From: Acidihalobacter ferrooxydans
GTDB lineage: Bacteria; Pseudomonadota; Gammaproteobacteria; DSM-5130; Acidihalobacteraceae
Length of the DNA: 64,000 nt
NCBI RefSeq assembly: GCF_001975725.1
Contig: NZ_CP019434.1
Span: 2,315,486-2,379,485, forward strand
Reading direction: 5' to 3'
The notes beneath the pieces are model-generated. The model did no database searches. It was not told the origin of the DNA and saw only the letters and a program-made list of their open reading frames with translations. Numbering within the stretch: the stretch's first letter is position 1; every line of letters starts with the position of its first letter. Positions 39,737 through 48,157 of this stretch are shown piece after piece. Position numbers and translations under genes: made by a program.

Positions 39737-40552
39737 TCAGTCTCCGGCCAGTTCGCGCGCGCGCTGCGCGGCGGCCTGCATGGCGCGCGACACGAGTTCG
39801 CGCAGCTCACCGTCTTCAAAAACCTGCAGCGCCGCCTGCGTCGTGCCGCCGGGCGATGTCACCCGCTCACGCAGCGTCGCCGGCGAGTCGTCGCTCTCCA
39901 GCGCCAGCTTGGCCGCGCCGAAAACGGTCTGCAACGCGAGCACCCGCGCAACCTCGGGCGCCAGGCCCAGCGTTGCCCCCCCTGTCTCCAACGCCTCCAT
40001 CAGCAGAAACACATACGCCGGCCCACTACCAGACAGCGCGGTCACCGCATCGAGCTGGCTTTCGACATCGAACCACTGCACCAGGCCCACGCTGCGCATG
40101 ATGCGCTCGGCGATCCCGCGCTGGCGTTCGTCGACCCGCGCGTTGGCAAACAGCCCCGTGGCACCGCTGCCGACCAATGCCGGCGTGTTAGGCATCGCCC
40201 GCACGACCGGTTGTACGCCGCCCAGCCAGGCGTCCAGCCGCGCGACCGTCACACCGGCGGCGATGGACAAGATCAAGGGCTTGCGAGCCAACGCGGGGCG
40301 CAAACCTTCCGCGACGACCTGCATAACCTGTGGCTTCACGGCGAGGACTACCACGTCCGCCTCGGCAGCGGCCAGCGCATTGTCCGCCACGATTTGCGCT
40401 GCGGGAAACAGCCTCGCCAGGCGCTCGCGCTGCTCGGCTTTCGGCTCGGAGATAATCACGCGCGGCGATGCCGCATCGCCCGACACGCCTCCTGCCAGAC
40501 TGACGGTCATGTTACCGCCGCCGATGAAGGCTACGGTGATTGCTTGTGTCAT
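39737..40552 (-). CDS. proC: pyrroline-5-carboxylate reductase
   Basis: 271 residues. N-terminal nucleotide-binding motif FIGGGNMTVSLAGG (about 10-23); AVKPQVM, SIAAGVTV, RAMPNTPALVGSGATGLFAN, and the signature VTALSGSGPAYVFLLMEALETGG. It makes proline from P5C with NAD(P)H. I chose ATG 40552 with GAGG upstream. The open frame runs on to 40639 but only through a GGAAAC microsatellite, which gives an implausible RFRFRF peptide. No yggS-like gene precedes it. Confidence 0.96.
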   Translation of the reverse strand: MTQAITVAFIGGGNMTVSLAGGVSGDAASPRVIISEPKAEQRERLARLFPAAQIVADNALAAAEADVVVLAVKPQVMQVVAEGLRPALARKPLILSIAAGVTVARLDAWLGGVQPVVRAMPNTPALVGSGATGLFANARVDERQRGIAERIMRSVGLVQWFDVESQLDAVTALSGSGPAYVFLLMEALETGGATLGLAPEVARVLALQTVFGAAKLALESDDSPATLRERVTSPGGTTQAALQVFEDGELRELVSRAMQAAAQRARELAGD

Positions 40553-40597
40553 GCGCGAATAACCTCGACTGCATCGACGCACCTTCGCGGCACGCCA

Positions 40598-40625
40598 ACG
40601 GAAACGGAAACGGAAACGGAAACGG
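40598..40625. repeat. hexanucleotide (ACGGAA)n microsatellite
   Basis: About four and a half perfect units of ACGGAA followed by CGGAT, 46 bp upstream of proC. A length-variable site could alter proC expression; no evidence beyond its position. The remainder of the 347-bp gap (40553-40899) holds a GC-rich hairpin (GCCCGG/CCGGGC near 40690) and nothing else clear. Confidence 0.8.
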
Positions 40626-40899
40626 ATAATAACAGCCAAACACTAGCGGAGCGAAGGGCCCGGCGGAAAACCGCGGACCCCGCCCGGAGCCGGGCGCGCT
40701 TACGCCGATTTACGCGTCCGCGATACAGCTTCACACGCCGGCGAGGCACAATCGCTTCACAAGGATCGCCTGCCGGATGCGCCACAATGACAAATAACGT
40801 CAGCGCGCCGCTGCGGACCTGTCGAACGGGCCGCGCTGGCACACGCACCACACGAGCACGGTTTGGCACCTTTCACATATTGGACACAGGGGGATCACC

Positions 40900-41538
40900 A
40901 TGAACAGACGGGATTTCATCCGCCGCGGCATCGTGTTCGCGACCATCACCGCGACCGGCGCCGGCTTCGCGCTGCGCGGCGCGGCCGCCGCAACGCTCGG
41001 CCACGAGGCCACCGACGAACTGCGCTTCATGCGCCAGGAAGAGAAGCTCGCGCGCGACATCTACCAGCAGGCCTACGCGCGCTGGCACCTGCCTGTGTTC
41101 GCCAATGTCGCACAGGCCGAACAACGCCATATGGACGCGATATGGCGGATGCTCGCACGCTACGGCATCGCCGATTCGCTGCGCGACCCGCAGGCCCAGG
41201 GCGGCTTCACCGATCCGCGCCTGGCGAAGCTGTATAGCGAACTCCAGGTTCGCATCGAACGCAGTGCCGACGAAGCGCTGCTGGCCGCCGGACTGATCGA
41301 GGAAGTCGACATTCTCGACCTGCGCAAGGCGGCCAAGACCGCGCCGGACCAGAGTCTGCGCCGTGTCTACGCAAATCTCGAACGCGGTTCGCGCAACCAC
41401 CTGCGCAGTTTCGCCAGCGCGTGGATGCAGCGCACCGGCAAACACTACGTGGCACAAGCCATGCCGCAGGCGCAAGTAGACGACATCCTCGCGAGCCCGC
41501 TCGAACGCGGCGGCAACGGGATGGGCATGGGACACTAA
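40900..41538 (+). CDS. DUF2202 ferritin-like protein, exported
   Basis: 212 residues. The N-terminus MNRRDFIRRG followed by a hydrophobic stretch to about residue 31 (GAAAA) is a twin-arginine-like signal, which would fit export of a folded, metal-loaded protein. The mature part is a four-helix ferritin-like domain (DUF2202): EEKLARD (about 47-53), AEQRHMD, EEVDILDL and ERGSRNHLRSF carry the Glu/His pairs suited to a di-metal site. The chain ends in a Gly- and Met-rich tail (GGNGMGMGH) with a possible metal-binding character. GGGGG lies at good distance from the ATG. Function unknown. Confidence 0.85.
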   Translation: MNRRDFIRRGIVFATITATGAGFALRGAAAATLGHEATDELRFMRQEEKLARDIYQQAYARWHLPVFANVAQAEQRHMDAIWRMLARYGIADSLRDPQAQGGFTDPRLAKLYSELQVRIERSADEALLAAGLIEEVDILDLRKAAKTAPDQSLRRVYANLERGSRNHLRSFASAWMQRTGKHYVAQAMPQAQVDDILASPLERGGNGMGMGH

Positions 41539-41553
41539 GTGTACTGCGTCGCC

Positions 41554-41656
41554 CTAGGAGCCTGTCGGACCAGGAAAGAATCGGCTGCGGCGATGGGATA
41601 ATGGACTCATTCCCCACTCGCCTCGCTTCGATCATCCAAGTCCGACAGGCTCCTAG
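41554..41656 (+). repeat. family C inverted-repeat element, copy C2 (reference copy)
   Basis: 103 bp with perfect 16-bp ends CTAGGAGCCTGTCGGA / TCCGACAGGCTCCTAG. The interior reads AGGAAAGAATCGGCTGCGGC, GATGGGATAATGG, ACTCATTCCCCACTCGCCTC, GCTTCGATCATCCAAG; GGGATAATG and CATTCCC can form an inner stem. It lies between the DUF2202 gene and the 3' end of priA. The remaining gap to 41812 shows no feature. Confidence 0.9.
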
Positions 41657-41812
41657 CGCCCATTCAGCGCGTCGCTGGCCAGTCAGACGCAAGGCGTGTC
41701 CGCGCCGCAACGGCCTCCTTGCAAGCGGGCGCACGCCGCAGATGGCCGGCCAGCGACGCGTTCGAAACCCCATCCCGAACGGGTCCCCAAGAGGGACGAA
41801 GTACACCAGCCC

Positions 41813-44029
41813 TCAGTACAGATCCACCGGATCGACGTCCAGTGACCAGCGCGCCCGCCGCGCCTCGGGCAGCGCATCCAGCTCGGGCAAAGTGCGCGCG
41901 AGCAGCGCGTGCAACGCGCCACGGTCACCCGAGCGCAGCAGCAATTGCGCTCGATAGCGTCCGGCACGGCGTTCCATCGGTGCAGGCACTGGCCCGAGCA
42001 CATCGACCACATCCCGTCGCAATCCATCCAACACCTTTCGCGCCGCGTTCAGGAAGGCCAGCGCCGCCGTCTGCTGAGCCGCCTCCGCGCGCAGCAATGC
42101 CAACCAGGTGAAGGGCGGCATAGCGGCGGCTTCGCGTTCGCTCAGCAAGGTGTCCGCAGCAGCGCGATAACCGCCGGCCAACAAGGTGTGCAGCAAAGGA
42201 TGCTCCGGCTGGTGGGTCTGGATGATGACTTCGCCGGGACGCTGCGCACGCCCGGCACGCCCGGCCACCTGAACCAGCAGCTGTGCCAGACGCTCGTGGG
42301 CGCGGTAATCCGCGCTGAACAGCCCTTGATCGGCATCGATCACACCGACCAGGGTCACGTTTGGCAGATGATGCCCCTTGGTCAGCATCTGCGTCCCCAG
42401 CAGGAGCGGAAACCGTCCGCTGTGAGCGTCTTCCAGCGTCGCATCCAGGGCGCCGCGCCGGCGCGTGGTGTCGCGGTCGATGCGCAGAATACCGACATCG
42501 GGGAACTGCGCGGCCAGCGCCTGCTCGACGCGTTCCGTACCCTGCCCGATCGGCCGCGGGTCGGGCGCGGCGCACTCCGGACACGCCGGCGGCGCCGGGG
42601 TCTCGTGTCCGCAGTGATGGCAGCGCAGCCGATTCGACGCCGCGTGGTAGGTCATATGCGCGTCGCAGCGCGGACATTGCGCAGCCCAGCCGCATTCGTG
42701 GCAGATCAGCACCGGCGCAAAACCGCGCCGGTTCAGAAACAGCAGCACCTGTTCGTTGCGCTCCAGTCGTTCGCGCACCGCGCTCAGCAACTGCGCGGAC
42801 AGGCCGGCTTCCAGCTTGCCGTGGCGGATGTCGAGAATGCGCAGCAACGGCGCACGGGCACCGCCGGCCCGGGTCGCCAGACGATGACGGGCGTAGTGCC
42901 CGCGGCGAGCATGTTGCAGCGTTTCCAATGCCGGCGTCGCCGAGCCGAGCACGATGGGCACGCCCTGCCGCCGCGCACGCCACACGGCCAGGTCGCGGCC
43001 GTGATAGCGCAAGCCCTCCTGCTGCTTGAACGACGCATCGTGCTCTTCGTCGACCACAATGAGACCGAGCCGGGGCAACGGCGTGAACACCGCCGAGCGT
43101 GTGCCGACCACAATATCCGCCTCGCCGCTGCGCGCGGCCAGCCAGCCATCGCGGCGCGGCGCATCAGCCAATCCCGAATGCAGCGCGGCGAGGGGCACGG
43201 CGAAGCGACGGCGCAGACGCGCGAGCAGCTGCGGCGTGAGACCAATCTCGGGCACCAGCAGCAGTGTTTGTCGCCCTGCGGCCAGCGCCCGTGCGATCAG
43301 CGTCATGTAAACTTCCGTTTTGCCGCTGCCGGTCACGCCTTCCAGCACATGCGTGGCATAGCCCGGCGCAGCGGCCGACGGCCACACCGCATCGACCGCC
43401 GCGCGCTGCTCGGCATGCAGCGCGGGTGGCAGTTCGCCGCCGGGTGCCGGGGCCAACGCGCTTTCGCGTACCCGCTCGACCAGCCCCTTGGCCAGCAATT
43501 CACGCAGCAACACACCGACGCCCGCGCCGAACGCCGTCAGCGATTGCGTATCCAGCGGCGCCGCATCCGCGCCCTGCTCCAGCAGGTAACTCACCAATGC
43601 ACGTTGCCGCGGCGCGCGCGCCAGCGCGGCATGTTCCGGCGTGGCCTGCGGTGTGAGCCGCCAGCGCACGATGGCCGCAGCCTGCGCCTCGCCGCCGTTG
43701 CGCAGGCGCTCCGGCAAAGCCGCTGCCGCCACTTCGCCGATCGGATAGTGGTAATAATCCGCCGCGAAGCGGATCAGCTCGCGCGTCGCATCATCCAGCA
43801 ACGGCTCGGCATCGAGCACCGCCTCGATCGGTCGCAACCGATTGCGCGGCAGTGCGCTGCGCACGCCGGTTGCGACCACCAGACCGATCAACCGGCGCCG
43901 CCCGACCCGCACGCGCACCCGCATACCGGGCTGCAGCGGCCATTCGACGACCACCGGCGGCAGGTAATCGAGCGCCTCTCGCAAGGGCACCGGCACAGCC
44001 ACCCGCACGCAGTCGTCAACCAGGGTCAC
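41813..44029 (-). CDS. priA: primosomal replication restart helicase PriA
   Basis: 738 residues. N-terminal 3'-end-binding domain (about 1-110), then helicase motifs: Walker A EGVTGSGKTEVY, DEEHD (motif II), GSATPALET. The zinc cluster is complete: CHECGWAAQCPRCDAHMTYH then CHHCG and CPECAAPDP. GTERVEQAL, DRDT, GTQMLTKGHH and AGRAGRAQRPGEV follow. Reloads DnaB at stalled forks. Start GTG 44029 with GAGGAG upstream. It is transcribed away from the DnaA-box-like region at 44.1 kb. Confidence 0.97.
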   Translation of the reverse strand: MTLVDDCVRVAVPVPLREALDYLPPVVVEWPLQPGMRVRVRVGRRRLIGLVVATGVRSALPRNRLRPIEAVLDAEPLLDDATRELIRFAADYYHYPIGEVAAAALPERLRNGGEAQAAAIVRWRLTPQATPEHAALARAPRQRALVSYLLEQGADAAPLDTQSLTAFGAGVGVLLRELLAKGLVERVRESALAPAPGGELPPALHAEQRAAVDAVWPSAAAPGYATHVLEGVTGSGKTEVYMTLIARALAAGRQTLLLVPEIGLTPQLLARLRRRFAVPLAALHSGLADAPRRDGWLAARSGEADIVVGTRSAVFTPLPRLGLIVVDEEHDASFKQQEGLRYHGRDLAVWRARRQGVPIVLGSATPALETLQHARRGHYARHRLATRAGGARAPLLRILDIRHGKLEAGLSAQLLSAVRERLERNEQVLLFLNRRGFAPVLICHECGWAAQCPRCDAHMTYHAASNRLRCHHCGHETPAPPACPECAAPDPRPIGQGTERVEQALAAQFPDVGILRIDRDTTRRRGALDATLEDAHSGRFPLLLGTQMLTKGHHLPNVTLVGVIDADQGLFSADYRAHERLAQLLVQVAGRAGRAQRPGEVIIQTHQPEHPLLHTLLAGGYRAAADTLLSEREAAAMPPFTWLALLRAEAAQQTAALAFLNAARKVLDGLRRDVVDVLGPVPAPMERRAGRYRAQLLLRSGDRGALHALLARTLPELDALPEARRARWSLDVDPVDLY

Positions 44030-44099
44030 TTAGCGCCAACTCCTCACACGTTTCGTCACTATTTGGTCTAACTCGATGCACCGCAAACGATTTTTTCCG

Positions 44100-44134
44100 A
44101 TATCCACACATCCTGTGGATAACTTTGTGGATAG
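44100..44134. promoter_or_regulatory. cluster of three DnaA-box-like sites
   Basis: ATATCCACA (44100-44108), TGTGGATAA (44114-44122, a perfect TTATCCACA on the minus strand) and TGTGGATAG (44126-44134) lie within 35 bp; the first two form the inverted repeat TATCCACA-N5-TGTGGATA. An AT-rich stretch follows (about 44165-44260). This may be a DnaA-controlled promoter of priA or a minor DnaA-binding region; a replication origin is possible but unproven. Confidence 0.55.
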
Positions 44135-44159
44135 CTTGCGAACACCGGCGGCGCAACCG

Positions 44160-44280
44160 CGTCATTACTACAGTTTTATTAAACTGCACAAAATTTAATC
44201 AATAAAAAATATTCATAATTATCAGACAACTAAAATATATCTGGAAATAACCAAACGCTTATGGACATAGCATCCACGAT
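44160..44280. other. AT-rich segment between priA and pntB
   Basis: Sharp local drop in GC with runs such as AATTTAATCAATAAAAAATA and ATAATTATCAG. No gene, terminator T-tract or promoter pair could be assigned. It could unwind easily beside the DnaA-box-like cluster. Confidence 0.5.
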
Positions 44281-44407
44281 TTGTTAGGCGCCGCGACGTC
44301 ATGTGCATAATCGCCAACGATGTAGTGCTTCTGCACCTGATTTCCCCCCTCCGGCGAGAACGGACCCATGCCGCGAGGAAGGGATCGGAAGAGGCCGCGC
44401 GGTGCGC

Positions 44408-44450
44408 AAGAGAAACGGCCATGGCAACGGCAAACCGCTGCCATGGCCGT
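44408..44450 (-). terminator. rho-independent terminator of the pnt operon
   Basis: Downstream of pntB on the minus strand: perfect 12-bp stem ACGGCCATGGCA/TGCCATGGCCGT (44415-44450), whose loop can extend the stem by CGG/CCG, followed by TTTCTCTT on the transcript. Strong hairpin with a weak U-tract, five bases after the stop codon. Confidence 0.75.
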
Positions 44451-44454
44451 GCGC

Positions 44455-45840
44455 TCACAGAGACTTGACCGTCTGGATCAACTCGCCGGCAACCTTCTGT
44501 CCGTCGCCGTAGAGCATGCGAGTATTGTCTTCGAAGAACAGCGCGTTTTCGACACCGGAGAAGCCGGTGCCCTGACCGCGCTTGATAACAATGACATTCT
44601 GCGCCTTATCGGCATTAAGAATCGGCATGCCGTAAATCGGACTGTCGGGGTTGGTCCGCGCAACCGGATTGACCACGTCATTGGCACCGATGACCAGCGC
44701 CACGTCCGCGGATGCGAACTCATTGTTGATTTCATCGAGGTCGAAAATCATGTCGTAAGGCACGCCCGCCTCAGCGAGCAGCACGTTCATGTGCCCCGGC
44801 ATGCGGCCCGCCACCGGATGGATGGCGAACTTGACGGTCACACCGCGCTCGCCGAGCAACTCAGTCAGCTCCCAGATTTTGTGCTGCGCCTGCGCCACAG
44901 CCATGCCGTAGCCGGGTACGATAATGACCTTGTTGGCGTAGGCCATCATGACGCCGGCGTCGGACGCTTCAATGGGCTTGAGGCTGCCGGAAACTTCGCC
45001 AGCCTGCACCGCTGCGCCGCCACTGCCGAAGTTGCTGAACAGCACATTCGCCAGCGAGCGGTTCATCGCTTTGGCCATCAGCTGCGTCAGCAGCGTGCCG
45101 GCCGAACCGACCACGATGCCGGCGATCATCATCGCCGGATTGCCCAGCACAAACCCCTCGAAACCCACCGCGAGGCCGGTCAGCGCGTTGTACAGCGAGA
45201 TCACCACCGGCATGTCCGCGCCACCGATCGGCACCGTCATCATCACGCCGAAGCTGAGCGCGAGCAGGAAAAATACAAACAGCAGCCCCCCTGAATAGCC
45301 CGTACCGGACAGGCCGATAATGAGGCCGAACAAGACGGCGACGGCGAATACCGCCATGTTGACGAATTTCTGATTCGGGAAACGGATGGTCTTGCGCTGC
45401 AGGCCCTGCAGCTTGGCGAAGGCGATCAGCGAACCGGAGAACGCCACGGTGCCGATCAACGCGCCGAGCACGGCGATCAACTGCACGGTGAGCGTCATCG
45501 GCTCATGCCTGACCAGTTCGACTCCGGCAATCGCCGCCGCCGCACCGCCGCCCATGCCGTTATACAGCGCGATCATCTGCGGCATGTCAGTCATCGCCAC
45601 ACGCTTGCCCGACACCCAGGCCACGCCACCGCCGATCACGATGGCAATGAACATCAGCAGATAGTTGCCGACCCCGTGCAGCCCCGGCTGGAAGAACGTC
45701 ACCAGCACCGCGACCAGCATGCCGACGCCGGCCCACACGATGCCGCGGCGCGCCGTGACCGGCGAGCTCATTTTCTTGAGCCCGTAAATAAACAGGACGG
45801 CCGCGACGAAGTACGCAACCTCAATCACAAAGCCCATCAT
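44455..45840 (-). CDS. pntB: NAD(P) transhydrogenase subunit beta
   Basis: 461 residues. An N-terminal membrane domain (about 1-265, nine or so helices; GNYLLMFIAIVIGGGVAWVSGKRVAMTDMPQMIALYNGMGGGAAA-type core) carries the proton path. The C-terminal NADP-binding dIII domain (about 285-461) has VPGYGMAVAQAQHKIWEL, HPVAGRMPGHMNVLLAEAGVPYD and VIGANDVVNPVAR. It drives NADPH formation with the proton gradient. ATG 45840 overlaps the pntA2 stop. Confidence 0.98.
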   Translation of the reverse strand: MMGFVIEVAYFVAAVLFIYGLKKMSSPVTARRGIVWAGVGMLVAVLVTFFQPGLHGVGNYLLMFIAIVIGGGVAWVSGKRVAMTDMPQMIALYNGMGGGAAAAIAGVELVRHEPMTLTVQLIAVLGALIGTVAFSGSLIAFAKLQGLQRKTIRFPNQKFVNMAVFAVAVLFGLIIGLSGTGYSGGLLFVFFLLALSFGVMMTVPIGGADMPVVISLYNALTGLAVGFEGFVLGNPAMMIAGIVVGSAGTLLTQLMAKAMNRSLANVLFSNFGSGGAAVQAGEVSGSLKPIEASDAGVMMAYANKVIIVPGYGMAVAQAQHKIWELTELLGERGVTVKFAIHPVAGRMPGHMNVLLAEAGVPYDMIFDLDEINNEFASADVALVIGANDVVNPVARTNPDSPIYGMPILNADKAQNVIVIKRGQGTGFSGVENALFFEDNTRMLYGDGQKVAGELIQTVKSL

Positions 45841-46130
45841 TGACCCCCTTTGCCGCTGGACTTGAACATCTCCAGCATGCGCTCGGTCACCACGTAGCCC
45901 CCCACCGCGTTACCGGCCGCCAGCAGCACTCCGACAAAACCGATCAACTGCTCCAGTGGAGTCTGCGCATGCCCCAACGCCACCATCGCACCGACCAGCA
46001 CGATGCCATGGACGAAATTGGAGCCTGACATCAGTGGCGTGTGCAGAATCACCGGTACCTTGGAGATGACTTCGTAACCGGTAAATGCCGCCAGCATGAA
46101 AATGTACAACGCAACGAAACCTTCGATCAT
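45837..46130 (-). CDS. pntA2: NAD(P) transhydrogenase subunit alpha part 2 (membrane)
   Basis: 97 residues with three membrane helices (MIEGFVALYIFMLAAFTGYEVI; NFVHGIVLVGAMVALGH; LIGFVGVLLAAGNAVGGYVV). It corresponds to the C-terminal membrane part of the fused PntA of E. coli. Separate pntA1/pntA2 genes are the usual arrangement in alphaproteobacteria and many chemolithotrophs. Overlaps both neighbours by four bases (ATGA). Confidence 0.95.
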   Translation of the reverse strand: MIEGFVALYIFMLAAFTGYEVISKVPVILHTPLMSGSNFVHGIVLVGAMVALGHAQTPLEQLIGFVGVLLAAGNAVGGYVVTERMLEMFKSSGKGGQ

Positions 46131-47269
46131 GATGCTGCTCCTTCCACCGCTTCGCGGGTGGGTTCATGGACAATCACGCCATCGCGCGTGAGCAAGCTCC
46201 TGGCGATCACCTCGTCTGCATAATCGGGCGCGAAGTCGCCGCCGTCCGTCAGCATCGGCTGCAGGAAATTGAACAGATTCTTGGCGTACATCTCGCTGGC
46301 ATGCAATGACACCTGGCTCGGGATATTGAGTGGGCCGTGGACGATAACGCCGTTGTGCTCGATCGTTTTGCCCGGCTCGGTCAGCACGCAGTTACCGCCG
46401 CCCTCGGCGGCCAGATCAACGATCACCGCTCCCGGCTTCATGCCCGCGACCATGCCCTCGCTGATGATCTTCGGCGACGCTCGGCCAGGGATTGCCGCAG
46501 TCGTGATCAGCACATCGACCTTGGCGATATAGGCGGCCAGTTCCTCGGCCTGCTGCGCCTTCTCCTCGTCGGTCAACTCACGCGCATAACCGCCCTCGCC
46601 CTCAGCCTTGATCGACAGCTGAATGAACTTCGCGCCCAACGATTCGACCTGCTCCTTCGTGGCGGAGCGCACATCGTAACCTTGCACGATGGCGCCAAGA
46701 CGGCGCGCCGTGGCAATGGCCTGCAAACCGGCCACGCCGGCGCCAATCACCAACACCGTCGCCGGACGGATGGTGCCGGCCGCCGTCGTCAGCATCGGGA
46801 AAAAGCGGCAGGACAGATCCGCGCCCATGATCGCCGCCTTGTATCCGGCGATCGCCGCCTGCGAGGACAACACGTCCATCGACTGGGCGCGCGAAATACG
46901 TGGAATCAACTCCATGGCGAAACACGTGAGCTTGCGGTCGCGCAATTGCGCGACCAACTCCGGCGTACGATGACCATGCACCGTGGCGATGACCACCGCG
47001 CCCTCACGCAGCGCCTTGATTTCCTTGGCGGTCGGCCCCTGCACCTTGAGCAGCAGGTCAGCCTCCTTGAGCAGCGTGGCGGCCGTGCCGACGATCCGCG
47101 CGCCGCCCTCCTCGAACACCGCATCCGGGAAATGCGCCTTGTCGCCCGCACCCTTCTGCACCAGCACCTCGACGCCCAGCTGCGTCAGGCGCTTGACGGT
47201 ACCAGGCTCCATGGCAACACGCCGTTCTCCCGAGGCTGACTCCTTGGGTATGGCCAGTTTAATCGGCAT
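46127..47269 (-). CDS. pntA1: NAD(P) transhydrogenase subunit alpha part 1 (NAD-binding)
   Basis: 380 residues, soluble dI domain. KLAIPKESASGERRVAMEPGTVKRL opens it; the Rossmann motif is GAGVAGLQAIATARRLGA; RSATKEQVESLGAKF, TTAAIPGRASPKII and VIVDLAAEGGGNC are hallmarks of PntA. Binds NADH. ATG 47269 is preceded by GAGGAGAAG, a strong site. First gene of the pntA1-pntA2-pntB operon; the promoter lies in the 232-bp gap behind it, which shows no other feature. Confidence 0.97.
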   Translation of the reverse strand: MPIKLAIPKESASGERRVAMEPGTVKRLTQLGVEVLVQKGAGDKAHFPDAVFEEGGARIVGTAATLLKEADLLLKVQGPTAKEIKALREGAVVIATVHGHRTPELVAQLRDRKLTCFAMELIPRISRAQSMDVLSSQAAIAGYKAAIMGADLSCRFFPMLTTAAGTIRPATVLVIGAGVAGLQAIATARRLGAIVQGYDVRSATKEQVESLGAKFIQLSIKAEGEGGYARELTDEEKAQQAEELAAYIAKVDVLITTAAIPGRASPKIISEGMVAGMKPGAVIVDLAAEGGGNCVLTEPGKTIEHNGVIVHGPLNIPSQVSLHASEMYAKNLFNFLQPMLTDGGDFAPDYADEVIARSLLTRDGVIVHEPTREAVEGAAS

Positions 47270-47501
47270 CTTCTCCTCTCTCCCCTACGCTGACAGCGTT
47301 TATTCGCGGTTTAAAATCAGATCGCGCCCTATCCTAGCCCATTCCTCCACGCAACAAAAAACGAGCGTACGAAATGCACCATCGAGCCGCAACAAAATAC
47401 ACCCATGCAGGGAACCACCTGTCATGGAACCGTGCATTGCGTATTGCTTGCAGGCATGTCTTAATGCTCGCGATATCCGAATGAGGAGGCCTTGAGCGGA
47501 C

Positions 47502-48080
47502 ATGGACTTCGGTCAGATGGTGCTGCGTGCCGACGCTGCCGGCATGCCGCTTGAATGGATCGACTATCAGCACGCGGCGCGGCTGCATCATGCCGGCCAG
47601 GTCGCCTACACCTGCGGCTCCCGGCTCTACACGCTGCATGGTGGCATCAATGCCCTCACCGGTCGGCGCACCCGCATCGACATCAACTCCATCATCGCAA
47701 CCTACGGCACGCGTCGCCGGGGCCTGTTCGACTACACCCCGCCACTCAACAACACCGCCCTGTTCCGCCGCGACGGGCACCTCTGCATGTACTGCGGCGA
47801 GCGCTTCCACGCCCGCGACCTATCTCGCGATCATATCCGTCCGGTCAGCCAGGGCGGCGCGGACGAATGGAGCAACGTCATCACCGCCTGCAAGCGCTGC
47901 AACCACCACAAGGCAGGTCGCACCCCGGAACAGGCCGGCATGGAACTGCTCGCGGTGCCGTTCAAACCGACCCACGCCGAATACGTCTACCTGCAAGGCC
48001 GGCGCGTACTCTCCGACCAGATGGACTTTTTGCGCGCACACTTCCCGCGTACCAGCCCACTGCGCCTGCGTGACATGTAA
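47502..48080 (+). CDS. HNH endonuclease domain protein
   Basis: 192 residues. The C-terminal half carries a zinc-stabilised HNH motif: CMYCG (about 89-93), the catalytic DHIRPVSQGG with Asp-His, W.N in DEWSNVITACKRCNHHKAG. The N-terminal 85 residues resemble no family I know. Members occur as free-standing chromosomal genes in many proteobacteria and cyanobacteria; most have no known role, and no restriction, phage or intron context is visible here. The ATG lies 13 bases behind GAGGAGG, a rather long spacing. Confidence 0.85.
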   Translation: MDFGQMVLRADAAGMPLEWIDYQHAARLHHAGQVAYTCGSRLYTLHGGINALTGRRTRIDINSIIATYGTRRRGLFDYTPPLNNTALFRRDGHLCMYCGERFHARDLSRDHIRPVSQGGADEWSNVITACKRCNHHKAGRTPEQAGMELLAVPFKPTHAEYVYLQGRRVLSDQMDFLRAHFPRTSPLRLRDM

Positions 48081-48157
48081 GTAAACGCCCCACGTTTACG
48101 CCCGACACACACGGCCCGCACAATGCAAACACACCCTCCTCTTGAGGATCTCGCCAC

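Noticed and set aside
40553-40639. N-terminal extension of proC giving an RFRFRFRFRW peptide
   Set aside because: It is translated microsatellite; the family starts at ATG 40552, which has a ribosome site.
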